DNA of 51,711 nt from an uncultured Mailhella sp. (GCF_905187505.1 NZ_CAJJIC010000005.1:1-51711), one strand, 5' to 3'; counted from the stretch's first letter, positions 42,921-51,593 are shown. Notes: generated by a model from the letters alone, not told the origin. Numbers and translations are program-made.

Positions 42921-43412
42921 TCAGTCCTTGATGGAAATGGCGCCGAACTTGCAGTTCATCATGCAGGTGCCGCATTTGATGCACAGTTCATGATTGATGA
43001 CGAAAGGCTGCTTGACGACACCCGTTATGGCGTGCACCGGGCAGATGCGGGAGCATTTCGAGCAGCCCTTGCAGCGCTTGGGGTCGATGTCGAAGAAAAT
43101 GAGTTCCTGATAGGGACCGGGCAGGTATTCCTCGATGACGCGCTCCTCTCCGCCCTGATGTTCGAGAACGGAAAGAACCTGCCTCGCGATGCTTTTGCCG
43201 AGTCCGCAGCGGGCGGTGTGGTCTATGAGCGCGCCGAGCTCGGAGAGAAGGGCAAGCTCCTCCTCGGAAGGAGAGGGGAGCGGAGAGTCCTCGAGAATCT
43301 GCTGCATCTGCCTTGTGCCTTCCCGGCAGGAAATGCACTTGCCGCAGCACTGGTCGCTGGTGAATTTTTCAAGAACGGCCAGAGCCTTCTGTGTTTCCGG
43401 TGACTTTTCCAT
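42921..43412 (-). CDS. Stand-alone NuoF C-terminal Fe-S domain plus two [4Fe-4S] clusters (HndC C-terminal part)
   Basis: The 163-aa protein has the NuoF/HndC cluster motif CGKCISCREGTRQM (Cys23, 26, 29 with Cys69) and two ferredoxin clusters (Cys114, 117, 120, 124 and Cys144, 147, 150, 154). The NADH/FMN-binding domain that precedes this part in HndC and NuoF is absent. The upstream 370 bp contains no such domain in any frame, so this is a genuine short protein rather than a frameshift. It probably feeds electrons to the hydrogenase 5 bp downstream. The ribosome site is weak. Confidence 0.9.
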   Translation of the reverse strand: MEKSPETQKALAVLEKFTSDQCCGKCISCREGTRQMQQILEDSPLPSPSEEELALLSELGALIDHTARCGLGKSIARQVLSVLEHQGGEERVIEEYLPGPYQELIFFDIDPKRCKGCSKCSRICPVHAITGVVKQPFVINHELCIKCGTCMMNCKFGAISIKD

Positions 43413-43544
43413 GATGGGCGTCCGAAAGAGGTGAAGATGATGGCGGTCTGAGACATGACGTCGAAAAGCGCAGGTCCTCGCGGGGAGGGACGTGTTCGCG
43501 CAAACGTGTCATTCTGTCCGATGACCGGACCGGATTGCGGCAGG

Positions 43545-43583
43545 CGCTCCCCGGCAACAACATCAGGATGTAGCCGGGGAGCG
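43545..43583 (-). promoter_or_regulatory. Long hairpin in the hydrogenase leader
   Basis: CGCTCCCCGGC (43545-43555) is perfectly inverted at 43573-43583, and the 17-nt loop itself holds a small palindrome (ACATC/GATGT). There is no T-tract, so it is not a standard terminator. It would lie about 130 nt upstream of the Fe-S gene start. Confidence 0.5.
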
Positions 43584-43607
43584 TGGTCCTTGTAAAGCCT
43601 GCGCTCA

Positions 43608-43626
43608 TTGTTCCTAAAAGGAACAA
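43608..43626. promoter_or_regulatory. Inverted repeat TTGTTCC-N5-GGAACAA, candidate operator
   Basis: Two perfect 7-bp arms (43608-43614 and 43620-43626) flank TAAAA. It sits between the divergent hydrogenase and SWIM cassette genes. It does not match the usual Rex (TTGTGAA-type) or HcpR/FNR (TTGTGA/TTGAT) consensus exactly. Confidence 0.45.
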
Positions 43627-43690
43627 GCGTGGGGCCGGGCCGGATGACTTCTGCTCAGGACCGCATGCCTTCCGTGTTTTCCTCCAGCCC

Positions 43691-43719
43691 TTGACGCCAT
43701 GATTTCCTGCCGTTACAGA
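43691..43719 (+). promoter_or_regulatory. Putative promoter of the SWIM-MoxR-VWA cassette
   Basis: TTGACG (43691-43696) and TACAGA (43714-43719), 17-bp spacer, about 64 bp upstream of the first ATG. The -10 is weak. Confidence 0.4.
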
Positions 43720-43782
43720 TGGATATCATGTGTACCGTCTGCCGCGCACCCGGCATGCGCGGATTCCTTCGGGAGATAACGT

Positions 43783-45075
43783 ATGGACATCACGGTGGAC
43801 GCAGTTCTTGCCATGGCGCCGGATGAGGCGTCCGTCAGAGCCGCGCGCTCTCTGGCCTCTCCGGGCAAATGGCAGACGCTCGGTTTTGACGATGCGGCGG
43901 TCTGGGGACTTTGTCAGGGCAGCGGATCGAAACCCTATCAGACGAAGGTCGACCTCTCGGGACCGGTCTGTTCCTGCTCCTGTCCCAGCCGAAAAATTCC
44001 CTGCAAGCACGCGCTGGCGCTTCTTCTGCTCCTGGCCGGACAGAAAGGGGCGTTTGCCGGGGGCGACCGCCCCGAATGGGTGAGCGAATGGCTGGAAGGC
44101 AGGCGGCAGCGCGCCGCCAAAAAGGAAGAGAACAGGACGCGAAAAAAGGGTTCCGCGTCCGCCTCGCCTCAAAAGGAGGCCGCCAGGCTCGGGCGCATGA
44201 GCACGGGCATCGACGAGCTTTGCCGCTGGATGAACGATCAGGTCGTGCAGGGATTTTCGTCCCTTTCCGGACATTATGAGGATTGGGACAGAGTTGCCGC
44301 CCGCATGGTGGATGCGCAGATGCCCGCTCTGGCCGCAAGATTGCGGAGCATGGGCTCTCTCGTGGACGGCGGCGAGGACTGGCCGGCCGTGCTGCTCGGC
44401 AGAATGGGCATGATCCAGCTTCTTGCGGATGCGTTTTCCCGCATGGCAAGTCTTTCTCCCGGGCAGCAGGCGGATGTGCGCTCCGCGCTGGGGTATCTTC
44501 CCGACAAGGATGCCGTTCTGGCCGGGGAAGACCGCGTTTCTGACGTATGGGCCGTCGTCGGCGTGAGCGTGGCCGAAGAGGACAGGCTCTGGCGGCGTCG
44601 CGTGTGGCTCTTCGGAAGGGAAAGCGGACGCATGGCGCTTCTTCTCGATTTTTCTCACGGCACCCGTTCTTTTGAGCCTGTGTTCCTGCCCGGCGGCAGC
44701 GCTCGCATGACGCTCTCCTTTTATCCCGGAGACTCTCCGCTTCGGGCCGTCGTTGCCGATGTTCCCGTTCCCGAGCCGTTCGGCCCGCTGCCCTCATTCT
44801 CTCTGGAAGAGGCGCTTCATGATCTGGCGCGGCGGCTGGCGGGCAGTCCGTGGCAGACGCCGCTTCCGCTGTTTTTCGGCGGCGCGCGTCTTGTTCGCGG
44901 GGGTGAGCGCTGGCAGCTTCTTTCGGAAGGGGGCGGTATTGTTCCCCTTGCCGTGGACGATGACGCGGGGTGGAAAATGCTTGCCGCAGGCGGAGGGCAT
45001 CCGTTCATCATCTGCGGAGAATGGGACGGCAGCGAGCTTTTTCCTGTGGGCTTCTTCCCGCAGACGCCATCCTGA
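43783..45075 (+). CDS. SWIM zinc-finger protein
   Basis: The 430-aa protein has a SWIM finger near the N-terminus: Cys65-x-Cys67, then Cys74-x-His76 (CSCPSRKIPCKHA). A charged Lys/Arg-rich linker (about 105-135) leads to a larger C-terminal domain with no recognised family, rich in Trp and Gly. SWIM fingers bind DNA or proteins in varied systems. It is the first gene of five in the same orientation; GGGAG precedes the ATG. Role in the cassette is probably recruitment. Confidence 0.88.
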   Translation: MDITVDAVLAMAPDEASVRAARSLASPGKWQTLGFDDAAVWGLCQGSGSKPYQTKVDLSGPVCSCSCPSRKIPCKHALALLLLLAGQKGAFAGGDRPEWVSEWLEGRRQRAAKKEENRTRKKGSASASPQKEAARLGRMSTGIDELCRWMNDQVVQGFSSLSGHYEDWDRVAARMVDAQMPALAARLRSMGSLVDGGEDWPAVLLGRMGMIQLLADAFSRMASLSPGQQADVRSALGYLPDKDAVLAGEDRVSDVWAVVGVSVAEEDRLWRRRVWLFGRESGRMALLLDFSHGTRSFEPVFLPGGSARMTLSFYPGDSPLRAVVADVPVPEPFGPLPSFSLEEALHDLARRLAGSPWQTPLPLFFGGARLVRGGERWQLLSEGGGIVPLAVDDDAGWKMLAAGGGHPFIICGEWDGSELFPVGFFPQTPS

Positions 45076-45090
45076 CGGAGGAGGAAAGTC

Positions 45091-46719
45091 ATGGATTCCA
45101 GACTTCGTGTGTTCGGTTCCTGCGCTCTGCTCGGCACGGCCCGGCGTCCGCCGTCGTTTTCCGAAGCGGATTTTCCCCCGGGGTCGATCATTCGGGAACT
45201 TGCCGACGCCTCGGACTCCTCGCCGGACTCCTGCGCGCGCACGCTTCTGCGCGGGGCGGGCGTGCTTCTTCTCGGAGGGAGCGCGGGATATCTGCCCGAG
45301 AAGGCCGGAGATAATCTGACGGTTCCCGGGATCTCTCCCGAAGAAACGCGTGAAATGCTGCCGGAAGATGCGCCGGTCACGGAGCTGTGCGGAGAGATTT
45401 TCCGCGGCAGTCGGCTTCGTCTTCAGTGGGAGGCGCTCTCGCTCCTTGAGCGGAAGAACATGGTGCTGCCGCATTCGCTTCTTGTTCCGGCGCTCGTCAT
45501 GGGCAGGAGCAATCCTGTCCTCCGTCCTCTTCTTGCCCGTACGGCGGGTGCGCGCGGACTGTGGCTTGCCTCTCTGAATCCCGACTGGTGCATGTTCGCC
45601 TCCTCCTCTTCCGACGCGGGGCCGGACATGGAGGCCTGGGAGCACGGTCGTCCCATGCAGCGTCAGTCCTTTTTTCTTGCCGCGCGGAAGGCAAGGCCCG
45701 CATGGGCCAGAGAACTCTTCGAGCAGGACCTTTCGTCCATGGACGCATCCGAACGCAATGCGCTGCTCGGTCTTTTTGTTCACGGACTCTGCGGGGACGA
45801 CGAGGACCTGCTGGAGAAACTGCTTTTTAAAGATCGCAGCCGTGAAGTGAGAAGAACGGCCGCATCCCTGCTTTCCCGTCTGCCCGAAAGCCGTTACGTG
45901 AAACGCATGGGCGAAAGGCTTTGCGCCTGCATGGCGGCGTTTTTGTCCGAGCCTGCGCCGTCGGCGCTTTCCGGAATGTTCCGCGCGGCGGCCGCCGCCG
46001 TGGGCATGGGGCACAAGACGGACTTCATCACGCCTCCCGAAACCTACGACAAGAGCTGGGCGGCGGACCTCATCAGCGAGAAGTCGCCGTTTTCTCGGTT
46101 CGGTCCGCGTGCCGGATGGCTGTACCAGATGGCTGCGGCCGTACCGCCTTCGTGGTGGACGCAGAGCACGGGAAGAAGCGCGGAGAAGGTGCTTGAGCTC
46201 TTTGATCGTTCGGAATGGAGGGAACCTCTTCAGACGGCGCTGGGGGATGCCGTGCTGCGCACGGCCGACGCCTCGTTTGCGCGAGTCATGCTGAAAGGCA
46301 TGAAGAACGGAGGCGTGTGGCCGTCTTCTTCCGGCGGAAGTCTCGACGTCTTCGCGCTTGCTTCCATGCTGGGAGGGGAGGAGCGCGAGGAGGAATGGGA
46401 AAGACTGCTTTCCTCCGGATCGCTCACGGAGCTTCTTCAGGACATCCGCGCGAGGCGGGAACTCGGGTACCGCATGTCTTCCCCGCTGGGGGCAAAGGCC
46501 GTCGCCGTGCTGAAAAGCCGGATGCTGTCGGCCAAAAGCCGTGATTATGCTCTTGCCTACGTGGTGGACGAGCTGGCCATGGTGCTGCCTGTGGAGGAAC
46601 TTGAGAAGGCGCGGCAGATGCTGGAATCGCTGCCCGACATCAACCAGAACCGGGACGTTTACGACCGTTTTTCCGCCGTTGCCCGTCAGCGCCTGGCGCT
46701 CGGCGCGTATTTTTCCTGA
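45091..46719 (+). CDS. DUF5691 family protein
   Basis: The 542-aa protein is helix-rich with repeated Leu-rich segments and Arg-Glu pairs, which look like HEAT-like repeats (LLEKLLFKDRSREVRRTAAS is an example). No signal peptide, membrane segment or catalytic motif is visible. Family recognition rests on position between SWIM and MoxR genes and on my recollection of the family; I could not check it. GGAGG precedes the ATG, 15 bp after the SWIM gene stop. Proposed role: scaffold or client-binding subunit. Confidence 0.7.
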   Translation: MDSRLRVFGSCALLGTARRPPSFSEADFPPGSIIRELADASDSSPDSCARTLLRGAGVLLLGGSAGYLPEKAGDNLTVPGISPEETREMLPEDAPVTELCGEIFRGSRLRLQWEALSLLERKNMVLPHSLLVPALVMGRSNPVLRPLLARTAGARGLWLASLNPDWCMFASSSSDAGPDMEAWEHGRPMQRQSFFLAARKARPAWARELFEQDLSSMDASERNALLGLFVHGLCGDDEDLLEKLLFKDRSREVRRTAASLLSRLPESRYVKRMGERLCACMAAFLSEPAPSALSGMFRAAAAAVGMGHKTDFITPPETYDKSWAADLISEKSPFSRFGPRAGWLYQMAAAVPPSWWTQSTGRSAEKVLELFDRSEWREPLQTALGDAVLRTADASFARVMLKGMKNGGVWPSSSGGSLDVFALASMLGGEEREEEWERLLSSGSLTELLQDIRARRELGYRMSSPLGAKAVAVLKSRMLSAKSRDYALAYVVDELAMVLPVEELEKARQMLESLPDINQNRDVYDRFSAVARQRLALGAYFS

Positions 46720-46743
46720 CCGTCAACCATCAGAGGACATTCC

Positions 46744-47847
46744 ATGAATACCGAAGAGAGCAAAAACGCCGCGCGCGTTCTGCGGCAGCACGCCGAGCAG
46801 CAGTTTGCCGAGGAACTGGACGAACTCAAGAAGGCCGACACGCATCCGCGTCCCGCCAACTGGCAGATGTCCCCTTTTGCCGTGTGCACCTATCTTATGG
46901 GCGGCAGGCTCGACAACGGCTTTGAGGTGTCGGCCAAATACATAGGCAGCCGCCGACTCATGGAAATCGCCGTGGCCACGCTGGCCACCGATCGCGCGCT
47001 GCTTCTGTACGGCGTGCCCGGCACGGCCAAGTCGTGGGTTTCGGAACATCTGGCCGCAGCCATAAGCGGCGATTCCACGCGCATCATTCAGGGCACCGCC
47101 GGCACGAGCGAGGAACAGATGCGCTACGGCTGGAACTATGCCGAGCTTCTTGCCAAGGGCCCTTCCCGGCAGGCTCTCGTGGAAAGCCCGCTCATGCGCG
47201 CCATGGCCGAAGGCCGCATCGCCCGCGTGGAGGAGCTTACCCGCATTCCCGCGGACGTGCAGGATACGCTCATCACCATTCTTTCGGAAAAGTCTCTGCC
47301 CGTTCCCGAGCTCGGTGAAGAGGTGCAGGCGGTGCGCGGCTTCAACGTCATAGCTACGGCCAACAACAGGGACAAGGGCGTGAACGAACTTTCCTCCGCG
47401 CTCAAACGCCGTTTCAACACCGTGGTGCTGCCGGTTCCCGCGAGCGAAGACGAGGAAGTGGCCATCGTGGAGAAGCGAGTTCGGGAAATGGGCCGCAGCC
47501 TGGAACTGCCCGCCGAGCCGCCCGCCCTTGCCGAAGTGCGCCGCGTGGTGCGCATTTTCCGGGAACTTCGCAACGGAAAGACCGAGGACGGCAAGCTCAA
47601 GGTGAAGACGCCGTCCGGTACGCTGAGCACGGCGGAAGCCATATCCGTCATCAACAGCGGCATGGCCCTTGCGGCGCATTTCGGCGACGGAAGCCTGCGT
47701 GCCGCCGACGTGGCTGCCAGTCTTGTGGGCGCCGTCGTCAAGGATCCCGTGCAGGATCGCGTCATATGGCATGAGTATCTTGAAACCGTCATGAAGGAAC
47801 GGGGCGACTGGAAGGATCTGTACCGCGCCTGTCGCGACGTGGAATGA
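46744..47847 (+). CDS. MoxR-family AAA+ ATPase
   Basis: The 367-aa ATPase has Walker A GVPGTAKS (residues 90-97). The Walker B region reads ARVEELTRIP (Glu163-Glu164) in place of the usual hydrophobic-DE pattern. Sensor 1 is in NVIATANNRD, and a candidate arginine finger in LSSALKRRFN. A helical lid follows (from about 245). MoxR proteins assemble as hexamers and work with VWA partners to remodel clients; the VWA gene is two genes downstream. AGAGGAC precedes the ATG. Confidence 0.93.
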   Translation: MNTEESKNAARVLRQHAEQQFAEELDELKKADTHPRPANWQMSPFAVCTYLMGGRLDNGFEVSAKYIGSRRLMEIAVATLATDRALLLYGVPGTAKSWVSEHLAAAISGDSTRIIQGTAGTSEEQMRYGWNYAELLAKGPSRQALVESPLMRAMAEGRIARVEELTRIPADVQDTLITILSEKSLPVPELGEEVQAVRGFNVIATANNRDKGVNELSSALKRRFNTVVLPVPASEDEEVAIVEKRVREMGRSLELPAEPPALAEVRRVVRIFRELRNGKTEDGKLKVKTPSGTLSTAEAISVINSGMALAAHFGDGSLRAADVAASLVGAVVKDPVQDRVIWHEYLETVMKERGDWKDLYRACRDVE

Positions 47848-47850
47848 CCC

Positions 47851-50259
47851 ATGGACGACACAAAGCAGATACGCATATTCGGCATACGGCATCACGGGCC
47901 GGGCTGCGCCCGCAGTCTTGTTCGTGCGCTTGAAGAGTGGCAGCCGGACGCGCTGCTCATTGAGGGCCCGCCCGAAGGCGGGAGCGTGCTGTCCCTTGCC
48001 GCCGACTCGGCCATGATTCCTCCCGTGGCGCTGCTCGTCTATGCGGAAGACGACGCGAGACGGGCGGCCTTCTATCCCTTTGCGGAATTTTCGCCGGAAT
48101 GGCAGGCGCTGCGCCATGCGCTCGGACGGAACGTTCCGGCGATCTTCATGGATCTTCCCATGGCCGTGCGCTTCGCGCTGGAAAAGGTGGAAGACGAGTC
48201 CGGGACGCAGACGGAAGAGAAGGTCGAAGCCGAGGAGAAGCGGAGCGCCGGAGAAGGCGGGACGCCTGCAGACGCGGCGGTTTCGGAAGAAGCGTCAGCC
48301 TTGTCCGGAGACGTGGAGGAAAGCGATTTAGAGGCGGAAGAAACGGAGAAAGAGCAGCCGTTCGACGCCTCTGATCCTCTGGACTGGCTGGGGCGCGCCG
48401 CAGGATACGAGAGCGGTGAGGACTGGTGGAATCACATGGTCGAGGAGAGGCTGGACGGGCTGGAACTTTTTGAAGCCATACGCGAAGCCATGGTTGCCGT
48501 GCGGCAGGAACGTGAAGCAAAGCATGGCGGTCCGGAAGGCCTGGAGGCGCTGCGCGAGGCTCATATGCGTTCGTGTCTGCGCAGGACGAAGAAGGAAGGA
48601 TTTGCCCGCATCGCCGTGGTATGCGGCGCCTGGCATGTGCCGGCCCTGGAAGCGAAGGTCGCCGCCAGGGACGACAACGCACTTTTGAAGGGGCTGCCCA
48701 AAATGAAGGTTGCCGCCACCTGGGCGCCGTGGACCTACGCGGGGCTCAGTGTGCGGAGCGGCTACGGCGCGGGCGTGGAGTCTCCGGCCTGGTATGAGCA
48801 CCTGTGGCGTGCGGGCGGCGAAGAGTCCCGCGTGGTGAGCTGGCTTACCCGGGCCGCGCGCCTGTTCCGGGAAGAGGGGTTGGACTGCTCCCCTGCGCAC
48901 GTCATTGAATCGGCAAGACTCGCCGAAACGCTTGCAGCGCTCAGACAACGCCCGGGGGCCGGTCTGCCGGAGCTTCGCGAAGCCCTTCGGACCGTGGTGT
49001 GCATGGGCGAGGAAGCTCCCATGCGTCTTGTCGAGCGCCGTCTCATTACCGGTGAAAGGCTGGGGCAGGTACCGGAAGGCGCGCCTGCCGTGCCTCTTCA
49101 GAGGGACATCGAGCGGCTTCAGAAAAAGCTCAGGCTTAAGCCGGAAGCTTCTCAGAAGACGCTGGATCTCGATCTTCGCAGGGACGTGGACCTTGAGCGC
49201 AGCCGCATGCTGCACCGCATGAACATTCTGGACATTCCCTGGGGAACGGACAGGCGCGAAGGCGCAGGCAAGGGCACCTTTCATGAATTGTGGCTTCTGC
49301 AGTGGGAGCCGAAGCTCATCGTCGACATCATCAACGCAGGCTCGTGGGGCAGCACGCTACAGGATGCCGCCGTGCGCCGCGTGCTGGATCTGGCTTCCCG
49401 TGCCGGACTCCCTGAGCTGGCAAGGCTCATGGACGCGGCGCTTCTTGCCGATCTCGGTCCGGCGGTGGAAGGTCTTGTGCGCACGCTTTCGGAAAAGGCG
49501 GCGCTTACCACGGACACGCTGCAGCTCGTCCGCACGCTTCCCGAGCTCGTGCGCGTGGCCAGATACGGCGACGTGCGCGGCACGGATGCGGGCATGGTCC
49601 TCGCGCTGGTGGAGGGCATGGTCCCGCGCGTGGCCGTGGGGCTGCACGCGGCGCTTTCCGGTCTCAACGAAGAAAGTTCGGCGGAGCTTCTTGCTCCTCT
49701 GCGTGCGGCAAACGATGCCATGCGTCTCATCGGCCGGGAGGCTCTTGCGTTCATGTGGCGTCAGGCGCTCTCCAGACTCCTGGCGGAAGAGAGCGGCGTG
49801 CACGCCGTCATCCGCGGACTTTGCGCTCGACTTCTGTTTGACGACGAGTCTCTTTCCGCAGGGGAGGTCGAGACGCTTATGGGCCTTGCCCTGTCTCCGG
49901 CATCCGAACCGGAAAACGCTGCGGCATGGCTTTCGTCTTTTCTGGGGGAGAGCGCCATGGTGCTGCTGCACGACGATGTCTTGTGGCGCCTGGTGGACGA
50001 GTGGCTGCTTTCGCTTCCAGCCGAGCGCTTCGTCAACGTGCTTCCCATGCTGCGTCGGACGTTTACGGCTTTTTCCGCACCGGAGCGTCGGCAGCTTGCG
50101 GAAAGGGCCCGCCGTGCGCCCGTCGTCCGGCAGGCTGGGACGGGAAGCAGGAGCGCGCGGGATGAAGAGCGCGCGTCGCTTGTTGTGCCTTTTTTGAGAA
50201 CGATACTCGGTCTTGCCGTCGACGGCACGGACGCACGGGAGCGGGATGCCCATGGATAA
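47851..50259 (+). CDS. DUF5682 family protein, possible TraB/EreA-like hydrolase domain
   Basis: The 802-aa protein opens with FGIRHHGPGCARSLVRALE (His14-His15) and ALLIEGPPEG (Glu38), and later has VVCGAWHVPALEAKV (His262). This His...Glu...GxxH layout resembles TraB/TIKI and erythromycin-esterase-like enzymes, which is my inference. Residues about 112-170 are an acidic, low-complexity insert that is probably disordered. The C-terminal two-thirds is helical and unclassified. It starts 3 bp after the MoxR stop and overlaps the VWA gene by 8 bp, so the three are translated together. Confidence 0.78.
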   Translation: MDDTKQIRIFGIRHHGPGCARSLVRALEEWQPDALLIEGPPEGGSVLSLAADSAMIPPVALLVYAEDDARRAAFYPFAEFSPEWQALRHALGRNVPAIFMDLPMAVRFALEKVEDESGTQTEEKVEAEEKRSAGEGGTPADAAVSEEASALSGDVEESDLEAEETEKEQPFDASDPLDWLGRAAGYESGEDWWNHMVEERLDGLELFEAIREAMVAVRQEREAKHGGPEGLEALREAHMRSCLRRTKKEGFARIAVVCGAWHVPALEAKVAARDDNALLKGLPKMKVAATWAPWTYAGLSVRSGYGAGVESPAWYEHLWRAGGEESRVVSWLTRAARLFREEGLDCSPAHVIESARLAETLAALRQRPGAGLPELREALRTVVCMGEEAPMRLVERRLITGERLGQVPEGAPAVPLQRDIERLQKKLRLKPEASQKTLDLDLRRDVDLERSRMLHRMNILDIPWGTDRREGAGKGTFHELWLLQWEPKLIVDIINAGSWGSTLQDAAVRRVLDLASRAGLPELARLMDAALLADLGPAVEGLVRTLSEKAALTTDTLQLVRTLPELVRVARYGDVRGTDAGMVLALVEGMVPRVAVGLHAALSGLNEESSAELLAPLRAANDAMRLIGREALAFMWRQALSRLLAEESGVHAVIRGLCARLLFDDESLSAGEVETLMGLALSPASEPENAAAWLSSFLGESAMVLLHDDVLWRLVDEWLLSLPAERFVNVLPMLRRTFTAFSAPERRQLAERARRAPVVRQAGTGSRSARDEERASLVVPFLRTILGLAVDGTDARERDAHG

Positions 50260-51442
50260 CGGACTGGACAAGGAACGGATGCGGCGCTGGGTGCTCGCGC
50301 TCGGAGACGAGGCAAGAAGCTGCTGTCCCGATGTCTCGCTGAGCGCGGAAGATATGGGCATGAGCGACGCGCTTTCCATGCTCTACGACAACGGCAGCGG
50401 AGGCAAGGGGCTGCGCGGCGGCAGCGGGGCGTCTTCTCCCCGCGTGGCGCGCTGGCTCGGAGACATCCGCAAATATTTTCCATCCACCGTGGTGAGGGCC
50501 ATGCAGAAGGACGCCTTCGACCGCCTTTCTCTTAAAGATATGCTGCTTCAGCCGGAAATGCTGGACTCGGTGCAGCCGGACGTGAATCTGGTGTCCACGC
50601 TCATGAGTCTGAACGGCGTCATTCCTCCGGAGACGAGGGAGACTGCGCGAATCGTGGTCCGCAAGGTGGTGGACGGACTTTTGAAGCAGCTTGAGGAGCC
50701 CATGCGCACGGCCGTGAGCGGCGCGCTCAACCGGGCGGTGCGGAATCGCCGTCCTCGGGCTTCCGAAATAGACTGGAACCGTACCATTCGGGCAAACCTG
50801 CGCCACTGGCAGAAGGAATACCGGACCCTGGTGCCGGAAACGCTCATCGGCTACGGCCGCAAGGCACACCGGCCGCAGCGGGAAGTCGTTCTCTGCATCG
50901 ACCAGAGCGGCTCCATGGCAAGTTCCATCGTCTATTCCAGCATATTCGGTGCGGTCATGGCCTCGCTGCCCGCGGTGAAGACCCGTCTTGTGGTTTTCGA
51001 CACGTCGGTGGTCGACCTTACCGAGGAGATGCACGATCCGGTGGACGTGCTTTTCGGGGTGCAGCTCGGCGGCGGTACCGACATCAACCGGGCCGTGGGC
51101 TACTGCCAGTCTCTCATCACCGATCCTCGCAACACCATCATGGTGCTGATTTCCGATCTGTATGAGGGGGGCGTGGAGCGCAATCTTCTTCAGAGAGCCG
51201 GCGAGCTCGTGCAGTCCGGCGTCCAGTTCATAACGCTGCTGGCGCTCAGCAATGAGGGCAGCCCCTTCTACGACAGAGAGCTTGCCGGGAAACTTGCGGC
51301 TCTGGGCGTTCCCTGCTTCGCCTGTACGCCGGATATCTTTCCGGGCATGATGGCCGCCGCCATAAGGAAGGAAGATGTGGCTCTCTGGGCCGCGGGGCAG
51401 GGGGTCGTCACCACTCCGCCTGCACGGGGAGGGAGCGTCTGA
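50252..51442 (+). CDS. VWA domain protein (MoxR partner)
   Basis: The 396-aa protein has a helical N-terminal half and a C-terminal von Willebrand A domain (from about residue 205). The MIDAS is complete: CIDQSGSMASS (Asp217, Ser219, Ser221), the Thr in GGGTDIN and the Asp in LISDLYEGG. No signal peptide. It binds Mg2+ and partner proteins. The ATG at 50252 overlaps the DUF5682 stop (ATGGATAA); an ATG two codons earlier is also possible. Such VWA proteins act with MoxR ATPases. Confidence 0.93.
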   Translation: MDNGLDKERMRRWVLALGDEARSCCPDVSLSAEDMGMSDALSMLYDNGSGGKGLRGGSGASSPRVARWLGDIRKYFPSTVVRAMQKDAFDRLSLKDMLLQPEMLDSVQPDVNLVSTLMSLNGVIPPETRETARIVVRKVVDGLLKQLEEPMRTAVSGALNRAVRNRRPRASEIDWNRTIRANLRHWQKEYRTLVPETLIGYGRKAHRPQREVVLCIDQSGSMASSIVYSSIFGAVMASLPAVKTRLVVFDTSVVDLTEEMHDPVDVLFGVQLGGGTDINRAVGYCQSLITDPRNTIMVLISDLYEGGVERNLLQRAGELVQSGVQFITLLALSNEGSPFYDRELAGKLAALGVPCFACTPDIFPGMMAAAIRKEDVALWAAGQGVVTTPPARGGSV

Positions 51443-51593
51443 GGCGCGGGAGCAAGGAAAGGCGGGACAGCGGCTGCGGAGGAAAACGTCTTTCCGCAGC
51501 ACGTTTGCATCGTCAGGGGCTTTTCCCGAGGTCTTTTGACGGGCCGGAGGGCTGGAAAAGGGGCAAAAAACGGGAAAAGGAGCGGAAACGGCC

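Larger units (their letters stand above)
43413..43782. other. Divergent intergenic region hydrogenase - SWIM/MoxR cassette
   Basis: The 370-bp gap contains an 11-bp hairpin (43545-43583), a 7-bp inverted repeat (43608-43626) and a candidate promoter for the cassette (43691-43719). No open frame with a ribosome site was found; the missing NuoF NADH domain is not here. Confidence 0.6.

Noticed and set aside
43369..43626. Upstream frame as a frameshifted remainder of the NuoF NADH domain
   Set aside because: Its translation has no GxGxxG, FMN or NADH-binding pattern; the short NuoF-like protein appears naturally truncated.
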